Positions 42,276 to 51,666 of a DNA stretch of 64,000 bases are shown piece by piece; position 1 is the first letter of the stretch; every line of letters begins with the position of its first letter. The position numbers were made by a program, and so were the translations under genes. Location of the stretch: positions 1-64,000 of the forward strand of contig DAHVZT010000054.1 in NCBI GenBank assembly GCA_027323885.1, given 5' to 3'. Source of the stretch: Acidobacteriaceae bacterium (GTDB lineage Bacteria > Acidobacteriota > Terriglobia > Terriglobales > Acidobacteriaceae). The notes under the pieces are model-generated. The model searched no databases. It saw only the letters and a program-made list of their open reading frames with translations, and had not been told where the DNA came from.

Positions 42276-42324
42276 ATTTCTTTCGCGAATCGAGAGTATT
42301 GCGCCAACTAAATTGCCGAATGAA

Positions 42325-42353
42325 TTGACTTTTTGTAAGCGAGCCGATAACGT
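42325..42353 (+). promoter_or_regulatory. Sigma70-like promoter for the sulfite reductase leader
   Basis: TTGACT-N17-TAACGT; position +1 (7-8 nt after the -10) falls on or next to the leader ATG at 42361. Confidence 0.7.
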
Positions 42354-42360
42354 ACGACTT

Positions 42361-42438
42361 ATGAAGTTCCACACAATGACGTCGAGCATGTGTTGCATGT
42401 GTATGTGTTCCATGCGACTGCGACGGTCTTTTGTGTGA
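42361..42438 (+). CDS. Cys/Met-rich leader peptide of the sulfite reductase operon: MKFHTMTSSMCCMCMCSMRLRRSFV*
   Basis: Direct translation; contains ATG TGT TGC ATG TGT ATG TGT; predicted leaderless; followed by the attenuator. Confidence 0.8.
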   Translation: MKFHTMTSSMCCMCMCSMRLRRSFV

Positions 42439-42471
42439 GCCAGCGACTTAAGTAACAACTCAGCACACCCA

Positions 42472-42516
42472 AGCACCCGCCGCGGATTCTCTGCAGCGGG
42501 TGCTTTTTTATTTTTT
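42472..42516 (+). terminator. Intrinsic terminator (attenuator) upstream of the sulfite reductase gene
   Basis: AGCACCCGC...GCGGGTGCT then TTTTTATTTTTT, followed by GAGGAG RBS and ATG 42535. Confidence 0.92.
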
Positions 42517-42534
42517 GTAAATGCGAGGAGCGCG

Positions 42535-44214
42535 ATGAGCGAAGCAATAGCATCACCCCCTTTGAAAGAAACCAAAACCCAGCGGACAGAACGTCTCAAG
42601 CTCGAAAAGAATCCCTGGGAGGCATTCAATGAAGTGCGTGAGTTTGCGCTGTCCGGTCGCGGCGCCGTATTGCCAGCGTGGGCGAGCCTGTACTTCAAGT
42701 GGTGGGGCATCTACACCCAGGGAGACGGTGTGGGCGCAATCGGCGGCTCGGGCGGGGAAGGAAAGATGTCGGAATATTTTATGATCCGAATCGCCATTCC
42801 CAACGGCATTCTTACTTCCGCGCAATTGCGCGTAATCGCCCGGCTCGCGAAGCAGTACGGACGCAATCTTGCGGACATCACGGTGCGCCAGGCCATCCAA
42901 CTGCACTGGCTTACCATCGAGTCGCTGCCGGAAATCGTCGACGAGCTGGCCGCGGTTGGTCTTTCTCCCAAGGGTGCATGCGGAGACGTAGTTCGCAATG
43001 TTACAGGCTGCCCGCTCGCTGGCTTGGCTGCCGATGAGATCATCGATGCTTCGCCGCTGGCTCTCAAAATTGTTGGCGCTCTTGCGGGTAACTCGGCGTT
43101 CTACAATCTTCCTCGCAAGTTCAAGATCTCCGTCACCGGCTGTTCGGACTGGTGTTCGTATCCGGAGATCAATGACATTGGACTGACCGCGGTCCAACGT
43201 GGACCGGAGATTGGGTACATCGTACGCGTTGGGGGAGGGTTGTCTGCGGACCCGCACCTTGCTGTCAAGCTGGATGCATTTGTTCCTCCCGAGCAGGCCG
43301 TGCCTGTTGTGCGCACGATCGCAGAAATTTTTCGCGATCAAAAAGGACTGCGTGAGAGCCGGGATCGGGCCAGGCTCAAACACCTTTTCCTGCGCGAGGG
43401 GTGGACGGCGCAATCTTTCCTTTCGGAAATCGAGGCGCGGTTGCATCATCGCTTCGATTCTGCTCCGGAAGAGAAGTTACCGCGCGACCTGCACCGCGAC
43501 CACGTCGGAGTCTATGCGCAAAAAGAACGCGGTCTGCACTATGTCGGCGCGTCTGTATTGCGCGGCAGGCTATCCGGCGAGCAGCTCGAAGCGGCTGCCG
43601 ATCTTGCGGAGCGCTTCGGCTCTGGAGATTTGCGCACCACGGTCATGCAAAACCTTCTCTTTGTGAACATCGCAGCTTCGAAGTCTGCCGAACTGGTGCG
43701 GGAATTGAGAGCGATCGATTTACCCGTAGACGGAACCTCCTTCTGGAGAGGTACGGTGGCCTGCACTGGAACAGAGTTCTGCAAACTGGCTATTACGGAA
43801 ACGAAGGGGTTTGGCCGCTGGCTGGTTGAGGAGATGGAGACGCGCCTTCCACAGTTCGATCAGCAGTTAAAACTCAACATTACGGGATGCCCCAATAGCT
43901 GCGGACAGTATTGGATCGCGGACATTGGGATTGAGGGCAAGAAGATCAAGCACCAGGGCAAGCTGGTGGACGCGTTCCAATTTGCCGTAGGCGGTGCTGT
44001 TGGAGAGTTCGCAAACATTGCCCGTCCGTTGGGGTATCGTTGCCTTTCCACCGATGTTCCAGATGCGATTGAACGCCTGTTACGTAGTTATCTCAACAAC
44101 CGATCCGGGAACGAGAACCTTCGCGCCTATTTCTCAAGACATTCCGACGAGGAATTGCGCGGCCAGCTTTCCGGAGCTTTTATTGCGCAGGAACAGAACG
44201 CGGTGACCGTATGA
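42535..44214 (+). CDS. Ferredoxin-dependent sulfite/nitrite reductase (siroheme, 4Fe-4S); assimilatory sulfite reductase by context
   Basis: 'RNVTGCPLAG', 'TGCSDWCSYPEINDIGL', 'CTGTEFCKLAITETKGF', 'NITGCPNSCGQYWIADIG' (CX5C + CX3C cluster ligands). Confidence 0.93.
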   Translation: MSEAIASPPLKETKTQRTERLKLEKNPWEAFNEVREFALSGRGAVLPAWASLYFKWWGIYTQGDGVGAIGGSGGEGKMSEYFMIRIAIPNGILTSAQLRVIARLAKQYGRNLADITVRQAIQLHWLTIESLPEIVDELAAVGLSPKGACGDVVRNVTGCPLAGLAADEIIDASPLALKIVGALAGNSAFYNLPRKFKISVTGCSDWCSYPEINDIGLTAVQRGPEIGYIVRVGGGLSADPHLAVKLDAFVPPEQAVPVVRTIAEIFRDQKGLRESRDRARLKHLFLREGWTAQSFLSEIEARLHHRFDSAPEEKLPRDLHRDHVGVYAQKERGLHYVGASVLRGRLSGEQLEAAADLAERFGSGDLRTTVMQNLLFVNIAASKSAELVRELRAIDLPVDGTSFWRGTVACTGTEFCKLAITETKGFGRWLVEEMETRLPQFDQQLKLNITGCPNSCGQYWIADIGIEGKKIKHQGKLVDAFQFAVGGAVGEFANIARPLGYRCLSTDVPDAIERLLRSYLNNRSGNENLRAYFSRHSDEELRGQLSGAFIAQEQNAVTV

Positions 44215-44849
44215 GCTTATTTCCAGCTTTCCTGAAACTCTCTGGACGCGCATGCCTGGTGATCGGCGCGGGACAGGTTGCCCTTTCCAAGGTTGACAGC
44301 CTGATGCGTGCCGGGGCGGACGTGCATGTTGTTTCGCCCAAAGCCCTGCCGGAAATTGAAGAACTGGCACGCGAGGGAGCACTGCGCTGGACCCGGAGAA
44401 AGTATGAAGTGGGAGATGTTCCCGGCTCATTTCTTGTGATCGCCGCGACGGACAATGTAGAGGTGAACCACTGCGTTTATCGGGATGCCGCGAGTCGCGG
44501 GATTCTTTGCAATGTTGTCGATGATCCGCCGTACTGCGATTTCTATTTTCCTTCTGTGGTGGAGCGAGGCCCTTTACAGATTGCAGTTTCTACTGAGGGA
44601 GAAAGCCCTGCCGTCGCGCAGCGCATGCGCCGCGAGCTGGACGCGGCATTGCCACCGGACCTAGGTCCATGGGTTCAGGAGATGGGCCGCCTTCGGCGTG
44701 AGGTTCGGACCGAGCATCCCCCATGCGAAAATCGCACCAGGCTTCTGCATACCCTGGCCCAACGGCCGTTGTGTGAACTGGAGCATTGCCCTACACGTCA
44801 GTTCGCGCGTAAAGCCAATGACGTGGCGTGTTCAGCGAGCGCAGTGTAA
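44211..44849 (+). CDS. Siroheme synthase, precorrin-2 dehydrogenase/ferrochelatase part (CysG N-terminal/Met8-like)
   Basis: 'ACLVIGAGQVALSKVDSLMRAGADVHVVSP', 'NVVDDPPYCDFYFPSVVERGPLQIAVSTEGESPAVAQRMRREL'; ATGA overlap with the upstream gene. Confidence 0.92.
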   Translation: MSLFPAFLKLSGRACLVIGAGQVALSKVDSLMRAGADVHVVSPKALPEIEELAREGALRWTRRKYEVGDVPGSFLVIAATDNVEVNHCVYRDAASRGILCNVVDDPPYCDFYFPSVVERGPLQIAVSTEGESPAVAQRMRRELDAALPPDLGPWVQEMGRLRREVRTEHPPCENRTRLLHTLAQRPLCELEHCPTRQFARKANDVACSASAV

Positions 44850-45059
44850 GCGATACAGACGCGCCGGTAGACTGAACGACCCGGCGCGCAAGCCGCTGCT
44901 GAAGTATCAAAGTTCCCCGGCGGCATGCAACGCTGCGCCGACGCCAAACAGCGGCGTGTTTCATCGCTAAGCACCCGCGGCACTTCCTAACCTGTGGACA
45001 AAGAGCAGATTCGGACAATAAGATGAGAATTCGTTATTTCTGCGTCATCCTACGATCCA

Positions 45060-46112
45060 ATGAGAGCCGTGCCCTCACATGCCACGCTGACAGATGTCGC
45101 ACGAGAGGCGCGTGTTGGGACAACTACGGTATCGCGCGTCATCAATGGCGGTGAGCGAGTCAGCCCCGCAACTCTGGAGCGGGTCCAAAAGGTAATTCAG
45201 AGGCTTGGCTATCAGCCAAATCACGCTGCGCGAATCTTGAAAGGGGAAAGCACGAGAACGCTTGGCCTGATCGTTCCAAGTGTTGCTGACTCCTTCTTTT
45301 CTACCTGTGCGGAGGCGGCGCAAAAAGTCTCACGATTGCATCATTTCCTTTTGATCGTAACTTCCTCGAATAATCACGGTCCTACGGAGTTGGAGAATCT
45401 CAACGTTCTGATTCAGCACCGAGTGGACGGTGTGCTGATCGCTCCGGCTGTTTCCCACAACAAAGAACTGGTCGAGGTTCTCAAGAGGACTGCAATCCCC
45501 GTTGTCTCGTTCGATCGCCCAATTTATAACTCGTCAGTTCCCAGCGTGGTCAGCAATAACTACAAAGGCGCCTGGGAGGCGACTCGCCATCTGCTTTCGC
45601 ATGGCTACAAGCGTATTATCTGTTTTGGGTTTAAAGGAGAAGATTCTCTTTACACGATCAAGGAGCGGATTCGCGGCTATCGGCAGGCGATAAAAGAGGC
45701 GAAGCTTACTGCTGAAGTCGATATGTCGATCTCGGATTGCGAGTCTGCGGAATTGGCGGTCAGGACCCATCTCCAGGGGCCAAACCCTCCGGATGCTATT
45801 TTCGCCCTCAAAAATCTGGCTACCATTTATACCTGCGAAGCCTTGCAGAAGATGGATATTCCTGTCCCTGCGACAATCGCTCTAATTGGATTCGATGATT
45901 TTGAGCTCGCTTCAACCCTGAATCCATCCATTACAGTTGTGAAACAGCAGATTGAGCAGATTGGCGAAGTTGCTACAACATTGCTGTTTGAGCAGGTGAA
46001 GGCCAGGAAGAAATCGGGCGTACGAGGGTCGCAGAACGAACGCAACTCCGAGACAACGAGACTGGAAACGGAATTGATTCTGCGTAATTCATGCGGTTGC
46101 GGAAGACGCTGA
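45060..46112 (+). CDS. LacI-family transcriptional regulator
   Basis: 'ATLTDVAREARVGTTTVSRVINGGERVSPATLERVQKVIQRLGYQPNHAARILKG'. Confidence 0.94.
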   Translation: MRAVPSHATLTDVAREARVGTTTVSRVINGGERVSPATLERVQKVIQRLGYQPNHAARILKGESTRTLGLIVPSVADSFFSTCAEAAQKVSRLHHFLLIVTSSNNHGPTELENLNVLIQHRVDGVLIAPAVSHNKELVEVLKRTAIPVVSFDRPIYNSSVPSVVSNNYKGAWEATRHLLSHGYKRIICFGFKGEDSLYTIKERIRGYRQAIKEAKLTAEVDMSISDCESAELAVRTHLQGPNPPDAIFALKNLATIYTCEALQKMDIPVPATIALIGFDDFELASTLNPSITVVKQQIEQIGEVATTLLFEQVKARKKSGVRGSQNERNSETTRLETELILRNSCGCGRR

Positions 46113-46153
46113 AAACATGCGGCGGGCAAAAAGATACGTTGGACAATCGTTGC

Positions 46154-46181
46154 TTGACAACGTTGTTGTGCGCTCTATAAA
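46154..46181 (+). promoter_or_regulatory. Consensus sigma70 promoter upstream of the first GH38 gene
   Basis: TTGACA-N16-TATAAA. Confidence 0.75.
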
Positions 46182-46201
46182 TTAGCAGCATTTGAGCCCT
46201 A

Positions 46202-46217
46202 ATGGAAACGTTTCCAT
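46202..46217. promoter_or_regulatory. LacI-type operator
   Basis: Perfect 16-bp palindrome ATGGAAACGTTTCCAT just downstream of the promoter and next to the lacI-like gene. Confidence 0.8.
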
Positions 46218-46389
46218 GAGCCGCTTGTCCTGGGATCATTGTGCTGGCCAGAAATCGAAACTGTGTGCTCCTGCTTCCAAGGTGAGAATCAAGAGTCACA
46301 GAAACCAACCAGCCGCAACTAGAAACTATTCTGACCCGCCAGTTTCACGTAATTGGATTGTGACAAACTTAGTTCCTGTGGAGTGTCCT

Positions 46390-49300
46390 ATGAATCTCAA
46401 CCGTAAGTCCTTGCGAACAGTAATCCTGATAGCGAGCGCATTTTGTTTCTCGGCGCAAGCAGGAACTCTCGGCGCGCAAACCGGAACCCCCAAGCCCTAC
46501 GTTTTTTCCGGTCAGGCAAAGGCGGCGCTCGATCGGCTCGCTTTGTTCCAGGCCATCCCGGCGGACACCTGGCAGTATCACGCCGGAGACATAGCGCACG
46601 GAGAACGTCCAGACCTGGACACGAGCGGGTGGCAGACGGTTCATCTTCCTTTTACCGCACCGCGCGGAGCTGTTTGGTTCCGGCGCACCGTGGAAGTTCC
46701 CAAGACGCTCCACGGTTATGACATTACGGGCGCGCAGATCTGGTTCCAGATGAATATCGATGCAAATGGTTCGGTGCCCGTCATCCTGTATTACAACGGG
46801 CAGAGGGTTGCGCTGGGCGAGGATCTGGAAAAACAGCCGCTTTTCAGCGATGCAAAGCCTGGGGACAAGATTCTGGTCGCTGTGAAAATGCTGGTGACCC
46901 AGGATACAAAGCGCTTTCGCAGGGCCGATCTTCCTGTGGTTTTTTCCGGCAACCGGCCCAATCCTGAAGACCTGCGCAAGGAATTAATCTCCGCGGCGGA
47001 TTTGTTGCCCGCAATTACCACCGATCCCAACTCGCTGGCTTCGCAGGAAAAAACGCTGGACCACGCCGCAGCGTCGATTAACTTGTCGGCCCTGGATGCC
47101 GGGAACCAGGCGGGATTTGATGCATCCTTGCAGCAGGCGCAATCGAAGCTGGAATCCCTTCGTCCGATTCTGCAGAAATACAGCGTGCACATGACAGGAA
47201 ACGCGCATATCGATGCGGCGTGGCTGTGGCCATGGACGGAGACGGTGGACGTGGTGAAACGCACGTTTTCCTCTGCCTTACAGTTGATGAACGAATATCC
47301 GGATTACACCTATTCCCAGTCGGCGGCGCAGTACTACGAATGGATGCAGCAAAAATATCCCAGCATTTTTCAGCAAATCCAGCAGCGTGTGAAGGAAGGC
47401 CGGTGGGAAATCGTTGGGGGCATGTGGGTCGAGCCGGATCTGAACCTGCCCGACGGTGAGTCCCAGGTGCGGCAGATTCTTGTGGGCAAGCGTTATTTTC
47501 AGAAGAACTTTGGCGTCGATGTGCGCGTCGGCTGGAATCCGGATTCATTCGGTTATAACTGGCAGTTGCCGCAGATCTACAAAAAGTCCGGCATCGACTA
47601 TTTCGTTACCCAGAAGATGACGTGGAACGACACGAACAAGCTGCCGCTCAAGCTCTTCTGGTGGCAGTCTCCTGATGGCAGTCGCGTACTGACCTACTTT
47701 CCGCATGATTACGTGAACCAGATTGAGCCAGCGCGTATGGCCCGCGATCTGGCAACAGCCATTGAGATGAACCCCGGCCAAAACGAGATGATGCACCTTT
47801 ATGGCATTGGCGACCACGGAGGCGGACCCACGCGCGACATGCTCGACAGCGGCGTGCGCTGGATGGAGCCGAACAAGGTTTTCCCGCATCTGGAATTCGG
47901 GGTGTCTCAGAATTTCTTCAATACCATGGCCCAGCGGATCGAGAAGAGCGGCAGCCCGGTATGGAATTACGCAACGCTGGCCGCCGGCAATACGGCCCTT
48001 CCGCCACCACCGGAGGGAAAGATCAGTCTGCCCGTCTGGAACGATGAGCTGTACCTGGAATTCCATCGCGGCGTGTACACCACCCAGGCAAAACATAAAT
48101 GGAATTTACGGCACAGCAGCGAATGGCTACTGAACGCCGAAAAATATTCTTCTCTGGCCTGGCTGGGCGGCGCGGCCTATCCCGGCGATAAGCTCACGGA
48201 AGGCTGGAAGCTTGTTTCCTTCAACGGCTTCCACGACTTGGCCGCGGGCTCTGGGATTGGCGTCATCTATAAGGACGCGCAAAAACAATTCGACGTAGTC
48301 CATTGGACCGCAAACGATGCAACGCGGCGGGCCCTGCGCGACATTGACAGCCAGATTGACACAACAGGTAAAGGAGACGCGAAAACGGGCGTGCCGATCA
48401 TCGTATGGAATACGATGAGCTGGGGACGCACGGATGTGGTGAAAGTACAAGTTCAGATGCCGCAGCCGACCCCCAACGGCATTTCGGTTCTGGATGCCAA
48501 TGGCAATGTAGTTCCCGCGCAGGTCCTTTCGCACGATCCGGCTTCCAATAGCTACCATCTCCTGTTGGAACCCAGGCAGGTTCCCTCCGTCGGTTATACC
48601 GTGCTGCACGCAATTGCGGGCAAGCGTTCTTTGCAAACGGATCTGAAGACCAGCGGCGTGACCATGGAAAACGAGTTTCTCCGCGTTGTCGTGAATCCTA
48701 CGAACGGTTGTATCGATAGCCTGTATGACAAGCAAGCGCATTTTGAAAGCATCGCGGCTGGACAATGCGGCAACATGTTGCAGGCATTTGTGGATACACC
48801 CAAGGAGTATGACGCGTGGAACATCAATCCCAATTTTGCGGAGCACGGCACGAACCTGACCATGGCGGATAGCGTTCAGCTCGTCGAACACGGTCCAGTC
48901 CGTAGTATCGTTCGGGTTACCCGGCATTGGGACAAATCCACCTTCATCCAGAACATCGTGCTGTATGCGGGAATGCAGCGCGTGGACGTGGTGAATGATG
49001 TGGACTGGCATGAGACGCACATCCTGCTTAAGGCGGCGTTTCCGCTGGCGGCAACTGCCCCGAAGGCAACCTTCGAAATTCCGTATGGAACGATTGAGCG
49101 GCCGACGACACGCAATAATTCCATCGAGAAGGCTAAGTTCGAAGTTCCGGCGCAGCGCTGGGCCGATCTGGGCGATGGCCAGCATGGGTTCAGCCTCATC
49201 AACGATTCCAAGTACGGCTACGATGTGAAGGGGAATGTATTGCGCTTGTCGCTGCTGCGCTCTCCAGTGTGGCCCGATCCGGATGCCGATCGCGGTCCTC

Positions 49301-49734
49301 AGCACTTTCGTTATTCGCTGTATCCACACGCCGGGACCTGGAAGCAAGCCGATACGGTCCTGCATGGGTACGCTTTCAACTACAGGCTGCACGCGATGCA
49401 GACGCAGCAGCATGATGGCGAACTGCCCTCAACGCACTCGTTTGTGACCGTTCATCCCAGCAACCTGGTGCTGACCGCAATGAAGAAGAGCGAAGACGGA
49501 GACTCACTCATCCTGCGCTTTTACGAGTGGGCCGGAAGGAAAACAGACGCGAGAATCCAGGTTCCTGCTGGTGCGAGCGCGGCGGTCACAACCAACCTGA
49601 TGGAGCACGCCAATGGACTTCCGGTTCCGGTTGCGGGCAACCAGATGACTGTGCCAGTGGGCCCATATTCCATCAATACTGTACGCGTGGAGTACGGCAA
49701 TCGCGGGGCCGGTTTTTGGCAGGCACAAAAATAA
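46390..49734 (+). CDS. GH38 alpha-mannosidase (secreted), paralog 1
   Basis: 'GNAHIDAAWLWPWTETVDVVKRTF', 'RVGWNPDSFGYNWQLPQIYKKSGIDYFVTQKMTWND'; start at ATG 46390 with signal peptide. Confidence 0.9.
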   Translation: MNLNRKSLRTVILIASAFCFSAQAGTLGAQTGTPKPYVFSGQAKAALDRLALFQAIPADTWQYHAGDIAHGERPDLDTSGWQTVHLPFTAPRGAVWFRRTVEVPKTLHGYDITGAQIWFQMNIDANGSVPVILYYNGQRVALGEDLEKQPLFSDAKPGDKILVAVKMLVTQDTKRFRRADLPVVFSGNRPNPEDLRKELISAADLLPAITTDPNSLASQEKTLDHAAASINLSALDAGNQAGFDASLQQAQSKLESLRPILQKYSVHMTGNAHIDAAWLWPWTETVDVVKRTFSSALQLMNEYPDYTYSQSAAQYYEWMQQKYPSIFQQIQQRVKEGRWEIVGGMWVEPDLNLPDGESQVRQILVGKRYFQKNFGVDVRVGWNPDSFGYNWQLPQIYKKSGIDYFVTQKMTWNDTNKLPLKLFWWQSPDGSRVLTYFPHDYVNQIEPARMARDLATAIEMNPGQNEMMHLYGIGDHGGGPTRDMLDSGVRWMEPNKVFPHLEFGVSQNFFNTMAQRIEKSGSPVWNYATLAAGNTALPPPPEGKISLPVWNDELYLEFHRGVYTTQAKHKWNLRHSSEWLLNAEKYSSLAWLGGAAYPGDKLTEGWKLVSFNGFHDLAAGSGIGVIYKDAQKQFDVVHWTANDATRRALRDIDSQIDTTGKGDAKTGVPIIVWNTMSWGRTDVVKVQVQMPQPTPNGISVLDANGNVVPAQVLSHDPASNSYHLLLEPRQVPSVGYTVLHAIAGKRSLQTDLKTSGVTMENEFLRVVVNPTNGCIDSLYDKQAHFESIAAGQCGNMLQAFVDTPKEYDAWNINPNFAEHGTNLTMADSVQLVEHGPVRSIVRVTRHWDKSTFIQNIVLYAGMQRVDVVNDVDWHETHILLKAAFPLAATAPKATFEIPYGTIERPTTRNNSIEKAKFEVPAQRWADLGDGQHGFSLINDSKYGYDVKGNVLRLSLLRSPVWPDPDADRGPQHFRYSLYPHAGTWKQADTVLHGYAFNYRLHAMQTQQHDGELPSTHSFVTVHPSNLVLTAMKKSEDGDSLILRFYEWAGRKTDARIQVPAGASAAVTTNLMEHANGLPVPVAGNQMTVPVGPYSINTVRVEYGNRGAGFWQAQK

Positions 49735-49803
49735 CAGCCGGTCCGGAATACGAGGGCAACGCTACTAACCAGAAGCCTCTGCAACGGAGAGCGACGATTC
49801 AGG

Positions 49804-51645
49804 TCAGCGATTCCGCAGGGGCTTTGTACCGCCAACTCCTGTACCCTCTTTCAGGGTGATCAACTGGCCGGCGATGACACCCTTGAACACTTCCGTGGAG
49901 CCACTGGGCCAGCGCACTTCAATGCGGTCCACAGCCCGTAGGCTTCCAAGTCCAAAGTGCAATTGGAAAGCATTGCTGGAGTCGAAGCTCGAGCCGCTCC
50001 GCAGCTCGCCTACCCACCTGTGAGCGCCTGCGTACACCACGACGCGAGCACCTATCGCATCCCGATTGGACGAGGTTCCGACCAGGCGTATTTCCAGCCA
50101 ATGGTTTTCATTCTGCGCGAGGTTCACCAGAAGCATCGGCTGTTGATTCATGTTATTCACCACCGCTTCAAGGCGTCCATCGAGCCACAGGTCGCCAATC
50201 GCAAGTCCGCGGCTCGATGCAGGAACGGTAATACCGGGCCCTGACTTGTTCGAAATATCCTGGAATTTGCCAGCAACGTTGTGGTACAGAACGCGCGGCT
50301 CCTGGTAGGTCGAGCCTGTCTTCCCGCTATCCACCTGCGGATAGACATGCCCATTGACCAGCAAAAGGTCTAACCAACCATCGTTGTCGATGTCCATGAA
50401 CATTGTTCCCCAGCCAAGGTACTGCCGATTGAGGCTGAGGCCGGCCTGATACGTTGCGTCTGAGAAGCTGCCATCACCATTGTTCCGGTAGAGTGTGGAG
50501 GTGTCGTCGGAAAAATTGGTTTTGAAGATATCGAGACGTCCGTCGTTGTCATAATCGCCGATGGTCGATCCCATCCCAGCCTGTTCGCGGCCATCTCCGT
50601 CGTAGGCCACTCCCGCATCCGGAGCGACGTCGGTAAATGTGCCGTCGTGGTTATTGTGGTACAGAATGGAGGGTGTCGAATCGCATGCTATATAAACGTC
50701 AGGCCAGCCATCGTCGTCATAATCCAACGTGGAGACGCTAAAGCAGTAGTGTCCTGTCGTTTTTTGAATGCCGCTAGATTTGCTTACATCCTCGAATTTC
50801 CCGCCACCCAGGTTGTGATACAGAATATTGGGAGAGCTCGGCAGGCCACGCGGACCACAAAAAACCGGCATCTCTTTCCACGTGCAGAAAGGTGCCTGGC
50901 CGGGCCCTGGGGTGTTCTGCCGATCGAACTGCACATAATTTGAAACGATAAGATCAAGCTTCCCATCTCTGTCGTAATCGACGAATGCGCATCCGGTTCC
51001 CCATTCCTTTCCGCTGCCGGCCACGCCCGACTCCTGAGCGACCTCTTTGAAGGTTCCGTTTCCCTGGTTGTGGTAAAGGTGGTTCTTGCCGTAGCTGGTT
51101 ACGTACAGGTCTTCATAGCCGTCATTGTCGTAATCTCCCACGCATACTCCCTGTCCCCATCCAGAACTGAGCAGGCCGGCCCGCGCCGTAACATCTGTAA
51201 AGGTTCCATCGTGGTTGTTATGGAATAAGCGGTCGGTTGGGGCATCATTCCCGCGCGGCGGAGAATCCGGAAGGACGCTGCCGTTGACCAGGAAAATGTC
51301 GGGCCAGCCGTCGTTGTCATAATCAAAAACGGCGACCCCACTGCCTGTGGACTCCAGGATGTATCGCTTGGAATGAACGTCCCCGTTGGTGTCGAGAGCA
51401 TGAAGACCCGCCTTGTCGGCAACATCGATGAACCATGCCGGTCCGGCATGGTCCTTGGTTGGCGGGTAAACGGAAATCTTCGATGTGGAGTCTGGGGATG
51501 CTTTGGTGCCGGACTTATCGGGAGTCTGCGCGCCGATAAGCATGGGCAGGCACAGTAGAATCGCCGTTGCAATCGGATGGAAAGGAGCGACGAGGTATCT
51601 TCTCAAGCTGCCCCCAGCACCGCGGATTGAAGGCGAACATCCCAC
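49804..51645 (-). CDS. FG-GAP/VCBS repeat protein with ASPIC/UnbV domain (CRTAC1-like)
   Basis: Repeated 'DYDNDGWPDIF/DLY' motifs and C-terminal 'GARVVVYAGAHRWVGELRSGSSFDSSNAFQLHFGLGSLRAVDRIEVRWPSG'. Confidence 0.88.
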   Translation of the reverse strand: MGCSPSIRGAGGSLRRYLVAPFHPIATAILLCLPMLIGAQTPDKSGTKASPDSTSKISVYPPTKDHAGPAWFIDVADKAGLHALDTNGDVHSKRYILESTGSGVAVFDYDNDGWPDIFLVNGSVLPDSPPRGNDAPTDRLFHNNHDGTFTDVTARAGLLSSGWGQGVCVGDYDNDGYEDLYVTSYGKNHLYHNQGNGTFKEVAQESGVAGSGKEWGTGCAFVDYDRDGKLDLIVSNYVQFDRQNTPGPGQAPFCTWKEMPVFCGPRGLPSSPNILYHNLGGGKFEDVSKSSGIQKTTGHYCFSVSTLDYDDDGWPDVYIACDSTPSILYHNNHDGTFTDVAPDAGVAYDGDGREQAGMGSTIGDYDNDGRLDIFKTNFSDDTSTLYRNNGDGSFSDATYQAGLSLNRQYLGWGTMFMDIDNDGWLDLLLVNGHVYPQVDSGKTGSTYQEPRVLYHNVAGKFQDISNKSGPGITVPASSRGLAIGDLWLDGRLEAVVNNMNQQPMLLVNLAQNENHWLEIRLVGTSSNRDAIGARVVVYAGAHRWVGELRSGSSFDSSNAFQLHFGLGSLRAVDRIEVRWPSGSTEVFKGVIAGQLITLKEGTGVGGTKPLRNR

Positions 51646-51666
51646 AGTCGAATTTGGCCCCCGGAA

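Noticed and set aside
42217-42438. 73-aa plus-strand ORF covering the sulfite reductase leader
   Set aside because: Its start lies upstream of the predicted promoter; the likely translated part is only 42361-42438.
42135-42710. 191-aa minus-strand ORF whose C-terminus is also Cys-rich (…PCADKCVACVACRSTCVCAASVG…)
   Set aside because: Reads the leader in another frame; no start codon near the predicted TSS, and its upstream half is antisense to the sulfite reductase gene. The repeated TGCATGTGT-type sequence makes Cys codons in two frames; only the ATG-started frame fits the promoter.
48127-49413. 428-aa minus-strand ORF opposite GH38 paralog 1
   Set aside because: Antisense shadow ORF over a clear CDS.
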